A DNA stretch of 64,000 nt, from the NCBI GenBank assembly GCA_963761525.1, contig CAVXHG010000006.1, positions 434,001 through 498,000 on the forward strand, given 5' to 3'. The position numbers and the translations under genes were made by a program. How positions within the stretch are numbered: the stretch's first letter is position 1; the number at the start of each line of letters is the position of its first letter. Below are positions 8,546-17,652 of the stretch, one piece after another. The notes under the pieces were generated by a model, which was given only the letters and a program-made list of their open reading frames with translations, had not been told where the DNA came from and did no database searches. The DNA comes from BOG-931 sp963761525 (GTDB taxonomy: Bacteria; Pseudomonadota; Alphaproteobacteria; Rhizobiales; Xanthobacteraceae).

Positions 8546-10273
8546 TCATCCCAACCGGAATTTGCGTTCGGCATATTCATAAAGCGGCCGCCACAGCACA
8601 CGATTGATGAGCACGACATAACAACTCATCACCACGATGCCGAGCACGATACGATGGAAATCGCCGGCATCGGTCTGCTGCGCAATATAAGCGCCGAGCC
8701 CTTTAGCCTGGAGGTGTTCATTGCCCCAGGACGCGACCTCGGCAACAATACTGGCGTTCCACGATCCGCCTGACGCCGTGATTGCGCCGGTCACATAGAA
8801 CGGCAGCACCGCCGGAAGCGCAATGCGCCGCCACCACAGCAAACCGCGAACACGAAAATTGGCGCCTGCGGCGCGCAATTCATTGGGGATTGAGGATGCG
8901 CCAGCAATCACGTTGAACAGGATGTACCATTGGGTACCGAGGATCATCAGCGGACTGAGCCAGATATTCGGATCGAGCTTCCAGGCGACGATGATTGAAA
9001 CCATAATCGGAAACACGACGTTGGCTGGAAACGCTGCGAGAAATTGCGCAATCGGCTGAACGATCCAGGCCACCTGAGGCCGTGTGCCGATCCAAACGCC
9101 GACCGGCACCCAGATAATGCTCGCCAGCGCAATCAGCACCATGACGCGGACCAGCGTATAGAACCCGAGCAGCAGCACGGTACCGACATCCGCCAGCGTG
9201 ATGCCTTCGATCAGGAACGAGATCGATTGCCATAAGGCCAGTGCCGTGAGGACGAGAATGATCAAGCCCCACAGAAAGGTGACCCAGCCACGGCGTGGCT
9301 GCGATCCGGGCTTTACAGTCGCCAGCGTGTCGGGCGGCCGGCCGATCAACGTACGCCGCCACATCGCGCCAAATGGATTAGTCAGGCGATCGACGATGCG
9401 CGACCGCCGCAGAATGTTGAGCACCCATGATTGCGGAACGACGATGCCGGGCTCCTGGTCGAACCGGAAGCGATCCGCCCAGGCGACCAGCGGCCGAAAC
9501 AGGATCTGGTCGTAGATCAGGATCACGATCAGCATCGTGAAGATTGCCCAGACCACCGCCTTGAGATTTTGCTGCTGGATGGCGAGCGCAATGTAAGAGC
9601 CGACGCCGGGCAGCGTCACGGTAGTATTGCCGACACTGATTGCTTCGGAAGCAACCACGAAGAACCAGCTTCCGGACATCGACATCATCATGTTCCAGAT
9701 CAGCGGCGGCATCGCGAACGGCACGTCGACGCGCCAGAACGACATCCAGGGGCTGAGCCGGAAATTGCGCGATGCTTCGACGAGCTCAGTCGGAACCGTG
9801 CGCAGCGATTGGTAAAAACTGAATGCCATATTCCACGCCTGGCTGGTGAAAATGGCGAAGATCGCCGCGAACTCGGCGCCCAGCACCTTTCCCGGTGCAA
9901 GGGCCATGAAGAACACGACCGTGACCGAGATGAAGCCGAGGATTGGAACCGATTGCAGAATGTCGAGCAGCGGAATCAGCAAGCGCTCGGCATTGCGGTT
10001 CTTCGCCGCCAGCGTCGCGTAAGTGAAGGTGAACAAAAGCGACAACGCCATGGCGACCAGCATGCGCAGGGTCGTGCGGGCGGCATATTCAGGCAAATGG
10101 GACGGGTCGAGTGAGGGCGGTGTGCGTTGCAGGTCAGCAAGCGGCTGGAACAGATGTCGGCTGGCTTCGCCCAGAAACACCAGCAAGCCGATGATCAGCA
10201 GGACGGCAAGCACCTCCCAGCGGGTGAACAGACGAGCCCAGCCCCCGACCGATATCGGTACAAATACCCGCAT
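8546..10273 (-). CDS. ABC transporter permease with two fused BPD domains (anion type)
   Basis: The protein has 575 aa, twice the length of a single NitT/TauT permease. It carries two copies of the binding-protein-dependent permease fold. Each has a cluster of membrane segments and an EAA-like loop, with ELVEASRNFRLSP in the first half and ELRAAGANFRVRG in the second. This matches the duplicated anion-transport permease family that pairs with ATPases carrying an AAA-associated domain, exactly as in the next gene. No substrate-binding protein is encoded nearby, so the substrate (sulfonate, nitrate, bicarbonate or other) cannot be assigned. The start is ATG 10273. Confidence 0.9.
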   Translation of the reverse strand: MRVFVPISVGGWARLFTRWEVLAVLLIIGLLVFLGEASRHLFQPLADLQRTPPSLDPSHLPEYAARTTLRMLVAMALSLLFTFTYATLAAKNRNAERLLIPLLDILQSVPILGFISVTVVFFMALAPGKVLGAEFAAIFAIFTSQAWNMAFSFYQSLRTVPTELVEASRNFRLSPWMSFWRVDVPFAMPPLIWNMMMSMSGSWFFVVASEAISVGNTTVTLPGVGSYIALAIQQQNLKAVVWAIFTMLIVILIYDQILFRPLVAWADRFRFDQEPGIVVPQSWVLNILRRSRIVDRLTNPFGAMWRRTLIGRPPDTLATVKPGSQPRRGWVTFLWGLIILVLTALALWQSISFLIEGITLADVGTVLLLGFYTLVRVMVLIALASIIWVPVGVWIGTRPQVAWIVQPIAQFLAAFPANVVFPIMVSIIVAWKLDPNIWLSPLMILGTQWYILFNVIAGASSIPNELRAAGANFRVRGLLWWRRIALPAVLPFYVTGAITASGGSWNASIVAEVASWGNEHLQAKGLGAYIAQQTDAGDFHRIVLGIVVMSCYVVLINRVLWRPLYEYAERKFRLG

Positions 10274-10697
10274 AATCCATGGCCCTGGCTGTCACAGAAG
10301 TGTCGCGGAAGAAGCGGCCGCCGATCGGCTGCGGCTACGAACCCCGCGATCCCATATCATCGCGGCACTGCCGATCAAACCATTTTGGAGCCGATCGAAG
10401 CGAAATCTTCGCGGCCGCCGATAGTCTCTGCCGGAGCACCAACAGCATGGCGCGGCATGGACCGATGAGCCGCGCGCCAAACGGAATGTTTTGAACGGCG
10501 CCACGAGGAGCTCCCGGTTTTCTGCTCCGGTGGTGCGGTTGAATAACGCGCAAGTCCCGGTCTCCGGTTGCCGCCGTACTATGGTCATTATCAGGGAACC
10601 TCCGGACCCGGATTGGCGTCCAGAAAACACCGCATTGTGGGGCCAGTGTTTTTGGGTCAGAAACACAAACAATTCGATTCGTATCGGCACATCACAA
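10274..10697. other. Intergenic region, 424 bp, no gene recognised
   Basis: This divergent region separates the ABC transporter operon (-) from the DUF2147 gene (+) and must hold both promoters. Short open frames exist on both strands, including one of 132 codons on the minus strand, but none has a recognisable protein, a good Shine-Dalgarno or family-like composition. I could not pick a convincing promoter pair. Confidence 0.5.
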
Positions 10698-11480
10698 ATG
10701 GAGAATCCATTGGTAGTGCAATCTTCAAAGCTTGTGATCGCGGCACTGTTTACGTTGGTTGCCGCTAGTAGTTCCGCCTCCGCGCAGCAGCAACCGTGGC
10801 AACAACAACAATACGGTCAGCAGCAGTACGGACAACAGCCGTCTGGACAACAGCAGTACGGACAGCAGCAGCCCGGACAGCAGCAGTACGGACAGCAGCA
10901 GCCTGGACAGCAGCAGCCTGGACAGCAGCAATCTTGGCAGCAGCAATCTTCACAGCAGCCGTCAGCCGCCGGACAAATCTCCGTGGCCGGCTTGTGGCAA
11001 AAGACCGATGACGACACCGGGAAACCCGTCAGCTGGTTCCTCTTCACCAGCCACCCGGGCGGCATATACGAGGGTTATATCGCCAAGCTGTTTCTGCGGC
11101 CGGGCGATCAGCCAAACCAGACCTGTTCGCATTGCCGCGATGACCGAAAAGACGCCCCAATGCTGGGCCTGTCGTTGATCCGCGACATGAAGCAAAATGG
11201 ATTGGAGTACGACGGCGGCAACATCCTCGATCCGCGCGATGGCGATATCTACCACGCCAAGATGCACGTGAGCCCCGACGGCCAGACACTGACCGTGCGA
11301 GGTTATCTCGGTATCGCGCTATTCGGACGCGACGAAACCTGGCATCGCGTGCCGGACACCGCTTACAAGGATCTCGATCCGATCATCGTTGCGCAGTACT
11401 TGCCCGGTATGGCGACGGGCTCTACGTCGGCGACGCGACATCAGACCACGACCGCGAAAGTGGCCTTACCGGTCCATTGA
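10698..11480 (+). CDS. Secreted DUF2147 protein with Gln-rich repeat linker
   Basis: The protein has 260 aa from ATG 10698. A signal peptide (KLVIAALFTLVAASSSASAQ) is followed by about 55 residues of Q-rich repeats (units such as GQQQYGQQQPGQQQ). A C-terminal DUF2147 domain follows: GLWQKTDDDTGKPVSWF, then the metal- or disulfide-like CSHCRDD and the typical GNILDPRDGDIYHAKM. The function of DUF2147 is unknown and it is exported to the periplasm. Start choice is uncertain: there is no clear Shine-Dalgarno before 10698, whereas GGAG at 10700 would suit TTG 10711 or GTG 10716, which lie closer to the signal peptide. Confidence 0.85.
   Translation: MENPLVVQSSKLVIAALFTLVAASSSASAQQQPWQQQQYGQQQYGQQPSGQQQYGQQQPGQQQYGQQQPGQQQPGQQQSWQQQSSQQPSAAGQISVAGLWQKTDDDTGKPVSWFLFTSHPGGIYEGYIAKLFLRPGDQPNQTCSHCRDDRKDAPMLGLSLIRDMKQNGLEYDGGNILDPRDGDIYHAKMHVSPDGQTLTVRGYLGIALFGRDETWHRVPDTAYKDLDPIIVAQYLPGMATGSTSATRHQTTTAKVALPVH
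10786..10965 (+). repeat. Tandem CAG-rich minisatellite inside the DUF2147 gene
   Basis: Imperfect 9-, 18- and 27-bp units of CAGCAG plus TACGGA or CCTGGA encode the GQQQYGQQQPG linker. The array is in frame, and length changes in multiples of three would alter only the linker length. Confidence 0.85.
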
Positions 11481-11483
11481 TGA

Positions 11484-11526
11484 AAAGCGAGCGCGGTGCT
11501 TCAGGTCGAAGCGCCGCGCTCGCTTT
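11484..11526. terminator. Bidirectional terminator between convergent genes
   Basis: AAAGCGAGCGCGG at 11484-11496 is perfectly complementary to CCGCGCTCGCTTT at 11514-11526, giving a 13-bp stem with a 17-nt loop. The A/T ends give short U-tracts on both strands. It lies 3 bp after the DUF2147 stop and 18 bp from the end of the convergent small gene. Confidence 0.8.
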
Positions 11527-11543
11527 ATGGTTGCAGTTCCGGC

Positions 11544-11894
11544 TTACTCGATAACGCCGAATTCGCAGCCCCACGCGGCATAGTGATAGCGCGGCACACC
11601 GTAGCGATCCTGCGCAATCGTCGGATGGCAACGCTCGATCCACTGGTGATCGCGCGCTGCGGCCCGCTCTTTTTCCGCCTCGTTTTCAGATTGCGGCACT
11701 GTGCGAACGTAGGGATCGCCTAATGGTCCGACCCTTACGACACAGTTGAATGCGCCCCACCCACCGACGCAGCCACGGACCACATCAGCGTCCGCTGCGG
11801 TCAAAGTGACGACCGATAGCGCAGATGCCGCGAGGATGTATGCGGCCGGCCAAGATACCGAAAGCGCTTTGGCACGTGTAAATATTGACACCAC
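11544..11894 (-). CDS. Small secreted hypothetical protein, Cys-containing
   Basis: The protein has 116 aa from GTG 11894, chosen because GAGGGAGAGA lies immediately upstream; a second GTG at 11891 is equally possible. A signal-peptide-like segment (SVSWPAAYILAASALSVVTL) is followed by a short mature domain with three cysteines (RGCVGGWGAFNCVVRVG and ERCHP) and a C-terminal WGCEFGV. It resembles small exported hypothetical proteins of Bradyrhizobium relatives. I cannot assign a function. Confidence 0.65.
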   Translation of the reverse strand: MVSIFTRAKALSVSWPAAYILAASALSVVTLTAADADVVRGCVGGWGAFNCVVRVGPLGDPYVRTVPQSENEAEKERAAARDHQWIERCHPTIAQDRYGVPRYHYAAWGCEFGVIE

Positions 11895-12103
11895 TCTCTC
11901 CCTCGAGCGCCGCCGACCATTTTCGATCAGCAGACGCTCCGTTCTCACCAAGCCCGCGCGCGTTCAACGAGACCGTCAGGTCTTTATGGGACACACGCCG
12001 GGCGTCAGGCGACGAGGAGCAAGGCAGATGCCAGCAAAATTGCCCTGATTTGAAACAGAAAAATAACCGCAGCAAAAAAAGCCGTTGCGCAGGGCGGGTA
12101 ATG

Positions 12104-12775
12104 TTAACGGTGAAGGATAACGGACGACGGCAGGCGTCGCTGCTCCCATCCGCTCTGCTCCAATTCAGGAACAGTGTCGTCCGCCTGCGGATAGCCGAGA
12201 CAAAAATAGCCGATAAATTTCCAGTCGGCTGGAACATCGAGCGCGGCGGTGACCGCCTGAGGATCGAGGATCGACACCCAGCCCATGCCGACGCCTTGCG
12301 CACGGGCCGCGAGCCAGATCGTGTGCACCGCAGTCACCGCGGAATATTCGATCATCTCCGGCATGGTGCGGCGCCCGAGCCCATGGCCTTGCTCTGTGGA
12401 ACGATCGGCAAAGACAGCGAGATGTCCCGGCGCTTGGTCGAGGCCAGCGAGCTTGAGCTGCGCATAGAGGCTTGCCCGTGACGCACCTTGCGATGAAAGC
12501 GCGTCGGCATTGCATGCGGCAAAATTCTGCCGGATTGCGGCGCGGATCGCCGGGTTTGCGACGATGACAAACCGCCATGGCTGGCTCAAACCAACCGAAG
12601 GTGCCAGGCAGGCGAGCTCGATCAGCGACTCCAGAGTGCTCTCGGGCAACGGATCGTCCCGAAACCGCCGCACATCGCGACGCCATATTAATAGATCGCG
12701 CAGCCGCGCACGAAACGCCGCATCAAAATTCGGCGGGCGCGTTATCTGTGGAATGGTTTGGCTGCTCACGGTCAA
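12104..12775 (-). CDS. bluB: 5,6-dimethylbenzimidazole synthase (BluB)
   Basis: The protein has 223 aa. BluB fragments FMNH2 with O2 to make the lower ligand of cobalamin, 5,6-dimethylbenzimidazole. The nitroreductase-like fold is visible with the FMN-binding RRDVRRFRDDPLPE near residue 32. The BluB-specific segments LACLAPSVGLSQPWRFV and GVGMGWVSILDP are also present. The start at 12775 is TTG, one base after the cobC stop; GTG 12769 is an alternative. It is the last gene of a bluB-cobC pair and supplies the base that CobT activates. Confidence 0.95.
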   Translation of the reverse strand: MTVSSQTIPQITRPPNFDAAFRARLRDLLIWRRDVRRFRDDPLPESTLESLIELACLAPSVGLSQPWRFVIVANPAIRAAIRQNFAACNADALSSQGASRASLYAQLKLAGLDQAPGHLAVFADRSTEQGHGLGRRTMPEMIEYSAVTAVHTIWLAARAQGVGMGWVSILDPQAVTAALDVPADWKFIGYFCLGYPQADDTVPELEQSGWEQRRLPSSVILHR

Positions 12776-12776
12776 A

Positions 12777-13826
12777 CTATCCGCCGCGAAAGCGGCTCAG
12801 GGAGTTTTCCAGACGGGCCCACGCTGCTTCATCGCCTGGAAGACCGAACCGAAGCCACACTGGATTATCTGGAAAGCGCCGCACCAGAATCCCCTCACGC
12901 CCGAGGTGATGGAATAGCGCAGTCGCCGCCTGCGCTCGAACCAGACGAAATAACGCGGTGCCACCGATCACTTCAAGACCGACCCTGCCAAAGAGCGCAT
13001 CGAGGCGCGCGGCGGCTTCCTTAAGTCCATGTCGCGTTCGCTCGATCCACGGTCCGTCCACCAAGGCAGCCGCACCGATCGCTAATGCCGGACCGGACAC
13101 AGCCCAAGGGCCGAGTGACGCCGACAGCCGTGCGGCCAGCTGTGGATCGAGCAACGCGAAGCCCAATCTCACGCCGGCGAGCCCGAAAAACTTACCGAAA
13201 GAGCGCAACGCCACGACATTGCGAACTGCTTCGCTTGCAACACTCGCGCCGGACGGCAGAACATCCATGAACGCCTCGTCGACCACAAGCAACCCGCCGC
13301 GGGACCGCAGCTTCGCCGCGACGCCAAGCAGTGTATCGCGATCTAACAGACGCCCGTCCGGATTGTTCGGGTTCGTGACGATTGCCAGATCAGCTTCACC
13401 GAGCGCTGCGATGTCCCGGGTCTCGGTGACGCGGTGGCCGGCAAGCGCCGCGCAGCGTGCATGTTCGTTGTAGGTCGGTGACAAGATAACGGCGCGGCCA
13501 GGCCGGACCAACCCGGCTACGAGCGGCAGCAAAATCTGAGTTCCCGGCGCAGGCACCACATGGGCCGCTGACGGCGCGCTGTAGTACGCCGCAGCCGCAG
13601 CGGCGAGACCGGCGACCGCTTCGGACTCAGGCAGGCTCGCAAAAAGCTCCGACTCCAGCGTAGGGACTGGATAGGAATTGGGGTTGATCCCGGTCGAGAG
13701 GTCGATGAAAGGTTCCGGGGCGTCGGGAAACCGGCGCCGCGCGGCGCTCAGATCACCGCCGTGCAGCAAGGGTTCGTCCGCGTCACCGTGGGAAAAAATG
13801 TCCGTCGCGCTTGCACTCTTTACCAT
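12777..13826 (-). CDS. cobC: Threonine-phosphate decarboxylase / CobC
   Basis: The protein has 349 aa. It is a PLP enzyme that makes (R)-1-aminopropan-2-yl phosphate, the nucleotide-loop linker attached by CobD. Features are LHGGDLSAARRRFP and IDLSTGINPNSYP at the N-terminus, the substrate and PLP motif TNPNNPDGRLL, and the PLP lysine in SFGKFFGLAGVRLG. ATG 13826 overlaps the divergent cobD start by 29 bp. Either both genes are read from promoters inside each other's 5' ends or the true cobC start is a little downstream. The Shine-Dalgarno before 13826 is weak. The symbol follows the aerobic (Pseudomonas denitrificans) nomenclature. Confidence 0.92.
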   Translation of the reverse strand: MVKSASATDIFSHGDADEPLLHGGDLSAARRRFPDAPEPFIDLSTGINPNSYPVPTLESELFASLPESEAVAGLAAAAAAYYSAPSAAHVVPAPGTQILLPLVAGLVRPGRAVILSPTYNEHARCAALAGHRVTETRDIAALGEADLAIVTNPNNPDGRLLDRDTLLGVAAKLRSRGGLLVVDEAFMDVLPSGASVASEAVRNVVALRSFGKFFGLAGVRLGFALLDPQLAARLSASLGPWAVSGPALAIGAAALVDGPWIERTRHGLKEAAARLDALFGRVGLEVIGGTALFRLVRAQAATALFHHLGREGILVRRFPDNPVWLRFGLPGDEAAWARLENSLSRFRGG

Positions 13827-14757
13827 GCTGATCGAACTTTGCCTCGGCTATCCGCAAGCCTTGCTGCGCGCGATCGGCCACCCGGTGACCTGGATCGGCA
13901 CGTCGATTGCGCTGCTCGACCGCTGGCTTAATTCCACAAAAAGCGGTCGCACCAGCGGCATCATTGCGCTTTTGACGCTGCTTGTCATTGTCGGATCGCT
14001 GACCGGCATTATCCAACATGAGTTGCTGAAACTGCCGTTCGGCGTCCTGATAACGGCGCTGCTCGGCAGCGCTCTGATCGCGCAGCGCAGCTTGTACCAG
14101 CACGTCCGCGATGTCGCGACCGCGCTGGAACGAGACGGCCTCGCTGCCGGCCGTGCCGCGGTAGCGCACATCGTCGGCCGCGATACCGAAGCGCTGGATG
14201 AGGCCGGCGTGGCCCGCGCGGCGATCGAAAGCCTCGCCGAGAGCTTTTCCGACGGCGTGGTTGCGCCGGTATTTTGGATGGCTGTTGCCGGACTGCCTGG
14301 CGCGGCACTCTATAAGGCGATCAACACCGCCGACAGCATGATCGGCCACCATACCGAACGTTATGAGCACTTCGGCTGGGCCTCGGCACGGCTTGACGAT
14401 CTGGTCAATCTGCCGGCATCGCGGCTGTCGGCGCTGCTGCTGATCACCGCAGCGGCGTTGCACCGGGACGGCACCGCGGCAGAAGCGTGGCGTTCGGTGT
14501 GGTTCGACGCTCCGCGCCACCGCTCACCCAATGCCGGTTATCCTGAGGCGGCCATAGCCGGAGCACTTGGCCTCTCGCTCGGCGGCCCGCGCACTTATGA
14601 CGGCGAGCTGATTGAAGACGCGACCATGGGCAACGGCAGCTGGGACGCGAGCGCCGCCGACATTCGCCGCGCCTTGGTGCTTTACCGTCGCGCCGACGCC
14701 ATCCTGATCGGGTTAATCGCTGTCTTGGCGGCGCTGATCTTCATCGCGCCGCTTTAA
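13798..14757 (+). CDS. cobD: Adenosylcobinamide-phosphate synthase (CobD/CbiB)
   Basis: The protein has 319 aa and is membrane-embedded. It attaches the aminopropanol (phosphate) to adenosylcobyric acid. It has several hydrophobic helices and the conserved ELCLGYPQALLRAIGHPVTWIG start, ESLAESFSDGVVAPVFW and YKAINTADSMIGHHTERYEHFG motifs. ATG 13798 is preceded by GGGA and gives the standard N-terminus; the frame stays open upstream without family similarity. Its 3' end overlaps cobQ convergently by 17 bp. Confidence 0.95.
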   Translation: MSVALALFTMLIELCLGYPQALLRAIGHPVTWIGTSIALLDRWLNSTKSGRTSGIIALLTLLVIVGSLTGIIQHELLKLPFGVLITALLGSALIAQRSLYQHVRDVATALERDGLAAGRAAVAHIVGRDTEALDEAGVARAAIESLAESFSDGVVAPVFWMAVAGLPGAALYKAINTADSMIGHHTERYEHFGWASARLDDLVNLPASRLSALLLITAAALHRDGTAAEAWRSVWFDAPRHRSPNAGYPEAAIAGALGLSLGGPRTYDGELIEDATMGNGSWDASAADIRRALVLYRRADAILIGLIAVLAALIFIAPL

Positions 14758-16201
14758 GCAGACGATCGATATCGATATGCGCGGCGAGATGATCTCCCAG
14801 CGCATCGAGCGTGCGTTCAACCATGGTTTCGTAGGCCACATTCGTTGCGCCGGCCGAGAACCGCGCAAGCCACGCCGCACGCTGCCGATCATCGGCAAAC
14901 AAGCCATGCACGTAGGTGCCCGTGACTTTACCGTCGGCGGAAATTGCGCCTTCCGGCGAGCCGTCCGCAAGCCGCGCAAATGGCCGCGAACAGTCCGCGC
15001 CTTCGGTGACGCCGATGTGCATTTCATAACCGGAGAACGGCACGCCATCGCCGGTTACGCCGGAAACCGGTTCAAGCCGCTTCTCGTCTGAAAGCATTGT
15101 TTCAACATCGAGCAAGCCGAGCCCCTCAACACGGCCCGGCGTACCTTCCACGCCATTCGGATCGGCAATCGTGCGGCCAAGCATCTGATAGCCGCCGCAT
15201 AGTCCGAGAACTTTGCCACCGCGCCGCAGGTGTGCGGCGATATCGATGTCGAAACCGGCAGCGCGCAAAGTTGTGAGATCGGCGATGGTCGCTTTCGATC
15301 CCGGCAGCAAAACCAGATCCGCATCGCCGGGAAGCGCCGATCCCGGGCGCACGCGCACGAGATCGACAGCCGGTTCCGCATCAAGCGGATCGAGATCGTC
15401 GAAATTGGCGATGTGCGGCAGGATTGGCACCGCGACGCGCACGCGACCGTTGGCTTTCACGGGCCGCACGGCATCCAGCGCCAGCGCGTCCTCCGCCGGC
15501 AGCAATCGCGCATCGGCAAAGTGCGGGACAAGACCGAGCGCCTGCCATCCCGTCAGCGCGGCAATGCGCGCCATGCCGTCGGCGAACAGCGCAGGATCGC
15601 CACGGAATTTGTTGACGATGAAACCATGGATAAGCGCGGCGTCGTCCGGCGCAATGACGGCCTTGGTGCCGACCAGACTGGCAATCACGCCGCCGCGGTC
15701 GATATCGCCGATCAGCACCACCGGCACATCGGCGGCACGGGCGAAGCCCATGTTGGCAATATCGTTGGTGCGCAGATTGATTTCCGAAGCGCTGCCGGCG
15801 CCTTCGACCAGAACAATATCGGCCTCATTCTTCAGCCGCGCGAAACTATCCAGCACCGCAGGCAGAAGATCGCGCTTCATATGCTGATAGGCCGCCGCTT
15901 TCGCGCTGCCGACGACGCGGCCCTGCACCACGATCTGCGCGCCAACTTCGCTTTGCGGTTTCAGCAGCACCGGGTTCATGTGCACGCTCGGCGGCACGCC
16001 GGCGGCGCGCGCCTGCAGTGCCTGAGCCCGGCCAATCTCGCCGCCATCAGTCGTCACCGCGGCATTGTTCGACATATTCTGCGGCTTGAACGGGCGCACC
16101 TTCAGGCCGCGCCGGGCCAGAGCGCGCGCCAGACCGGCCACGATCAGGGACTTGCCGACATCGGAGCCGGTGCCCTGAAACATCAACGCGCGCGCCGGCA
16201 T
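14741..16201 (-). CDS. cobQ: Cobyric acid synthase
   Basis: The protein has 486 aa. It amidates side chains b, d, e and g of adenosylcobyrinic acid a,c-diamide using glutamine and ATP. The N-terminal dethiobiotin-synthetase-like domain begins MFQGTGSDVGKSLIVAGLAR (P-loop). The C-terminal class I glutamine amidotransferase-like domain contains the nucleophile in VLGLCGGYQMLG near residue 336. It is separated by 1 bp from the cobO stop upstream, forming the tail of a cobP-cobO-cobQ operon. Confidence 0.96.
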   Translation of the reverse strand: MPARALMFQGTGSDVGKSLIVAGLARALARRGLKVRPFKPQNMSNNAAVTTDGGEIGRAQALQARAAGVPPSVHMNPVLLKPQSEVGAQIVVQGRVVGSAKAAAYQHMKRDLLPAVLDSFARLKNEADIVLVEGAGSASEINLRTNDIANMGFARAADVPVVLIGDIDRGGVIASLVGTKAVIAPDDAALIHGFIVNKFRGDPALFADGMARIAALTGWQALGLVPHFADARLLPAEDALALDAVRPVKANGRVRVAVPILPHIANFDDLDPLDAEPAVDLVRVRPGSALPGDADLVLLPGSKATIADLTTLRAAGFDIDIAAHLRRGGKVLGLCGGYQMLGRTIADPNGVEGTPGRVEGLGLLDVETMLSDEKRLEPVSGVTGDGVPFSGYEMHIGVTEGADCSRPFARLADGSPEGAISADGKVTGTYVHGLFADDRQRAAWLARFSAGATNVAYETMVERTLDALGDHLAAHIDIDRLLKAAR

Positions 16202-16202
16202 T

Positions 16203-16820
16203 TCAGTACTCGATGCCGGGCTGCGCCTTCACGCCGGCGGCGAAATGATGTTTCACAAGAGTCATCTCGGTAACCAGATCGGCGACTGCGATCAGTTCCG
16301 GCTTGGCGTTTCGTCCCGTCACCACGACGTGCAATCCGGAACGGCGCGCTGTGAGCGCCGCAACCACCGCGCCGAGATCGAGATGCTCGTACCGAAGCGC
16401 AATATTGAGCTCATCAAGGACGACCATGCCGAAGCCGGGATCGGCCATCAGCTCGCATGCTTTCGACCACGCCCGTTGCGCCGCCGCAACGTCGCGGGCG
16501 CGATCCTGCGTCTCCCAGGTAAAACCTTCGCCGAGCGTGTGCCACGCCACCTGGTCGCCGAATTTCTCCAGCGCGTTGCGCTCCGCGGATTGCCAAGCGC
16601 CCTTGCCGAATTGCACCACGCCAACGCGATGACCGCGGCCGAGCATCCGCAGCGCCAGGCCGAATGCAGCCGTCGATTTGCCCTTGCCGGTGCCGGTGTG
16701 GACGATCAACAGGCCTTTTTCGTCGGTCTTGCCCGCAACCTCGGCGTCCTGCACCGCCTTGCGCTTTGCCATCTTGGCGCGGTGGCGCTCGGCGTCGGCT
16801 TGATCGGCTGGCTCGCTCAT
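16203..16820 (-). CDS. cobO: Cob(I)yrinic acid a,c-diamide adenosyltransferase (CobO type)
   Basis: The protein has 205 aa. It adds the upper adenosyl ligand to reduced corrinoids. The CobA/CobO-type P-loop is HTGTGKGKSTAAFGLALR near residues 42-59. The remaining family motifs are VVQFGKGAW and VVLDELNIALRYEHL. Five base pairs separate it from cobP upstream. The matching cob(II)yrinate reductase (CobR) is not in the window. Confidence 0.95.
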   Translation of the reverse strand: MSEPADQADAERHRAKMAKRKAVQDAEVAGKTDEKGLLIVHTGTGKGKSTAAFGLALRMLGRGHRVGVVQFGKGAWQSAERNALEKFGDQVAWHTLGEGFTWETQDRARDVAAAQRAWSKACELMADPGFGMVVLDELNIALRYEHLDLGAVVAALTARRSGLHVVVTGRNAKPELIAVADLVTEMTLVKHHFAAGVKAQPGIEY

Positions 16821-16825
16821 CGTGC

Positions 16826-17347
16826 CTACAAACTCCCTTTCACGATAAGCGGCAAGCCAGCCACCATCAGCACCACGCGATCGGCCAGTGCGGCCACGCG
16901 CTGATTAAGGATGCCCTGCAAATCGCGAAAACGCCGGCCCAATGGATGGTCCGGCACGATGCCGCCACCGACTTCGTTGCTCACCAGCACCTTCGGCGCA
17001 GTCGCCAGCAGCAATGATTTTTCCACCCGCGCTATTTCGTCTTCGAGTGCGCCGTCATCGAGCAGCAGCTTTGAGAGCCACAATGTCAGACAATCGACCA
17101 GAACCGGCTCCGATCTGTAATCGGCCAATACGCGATCAAGATTGGCTAAGGCTTGGACGGTGCGCCAGTTCGGCCCGCGGCGCGCACGATGCGCGGCGAT
17201 GCGTTCCGCCATCTCGGCGTCGCCTGCTTCGGCGGTCGCAACATAAATCCATGGCGGCGGCAGCGCAGCCATAAGACTTTCCGCATAGCGACTCTTGCCC
17301 GAGCGGGCGCCGCCCAGAACAAGAGTAACTTTTGCTACGCTCGCCAT
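16826..17347 (-). CDS. cobP: Adenosylcobinamide kinase/guanylyltransferase
   Basis: The protein has 173 aa. It phosphorylates adenosylcobinamide and transfers GMP to it, preparing it for CobS. Motifs are the P-loop LVLGGARSGKSRYAE at residues 9-23, ATAEAGDAEMAERIAAHR, DCLTLWLSKLL and NEVGGGIVP. It is the first gene of the minus-strand cobP-cobO-cobQ operon. It is divergent from the riboswitch-controlled operon, with the shared 17348-17420 region holding its promoter. Confidence 0.96.
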   Translation of the reverse strand: MASVAKVTLVLGGARSGKSRYAESLMAALPPPWIYVATAEAGDAEMAERIAAHRARRGPNWRTVQALANLDRVLADYRSEPVLVDCLTLWLSKLLLDDGALEDEIARVEKSLLLATAPKVLVSNEVGGGIVPDHPLGRRFRDLQGILNQRVAALADRVVLMVAGLPLIVKGSL

Positions 17348-17420
17348 TGCTCAGGGAACCAAAAACCGCGCCATTGCCGGTCAGATTGACAGGCCAGCCC
17401 GGCGAAATCTATCACTAGGT

Positions 17421-17615
17421 GACTGACGGTCCCTCGCAAGAGGGTGAAAAGGGAATGCGGTGAGGCCTCGCGTCAATGCGGCCAATTCCGCAGCTGCCCC
17501 CGCAACTGTGAGCGGGAAGTTTCGTCCACCAAGCCACTGGAAGCACCGGGCTTCCGGGAAGGCCGGGCGAAGCGACGATCCGCGAGCCAGGAGACCTGCC
17601 GGCGGTTTAAGTCGA
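17421..17615 (+). promoter_or_regulatory. Cobalamin riboswitch (AdoCbl aptamer)
   Basis: The core reads GAAAAGGGAATGCGGTGAG (17446-17464), then CAGCTGCCCCCGCAACTGTG (17491-17510) with AGCGGGAAG, and ends with the B12-box GAGCCAGGAGACCTGCCGGC (17584-17603). These match the conserved cobalamin riboswitch elements in order and spacing. It points toward the NiCoT-cobW-cobN operon, so B12 is expected to repress cobalt uptake and corrin ring synthesis. No second copy was found in the window, so cobP-cobO-cobQ, bluB-cobC, cobT and cobS appear not to be under direct riboswitch control. Confidence 0.97.
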
Positions 17616-17652
17616 CGCGACAAACATGGGTCGGGGTGTACCCGTGGATGAT

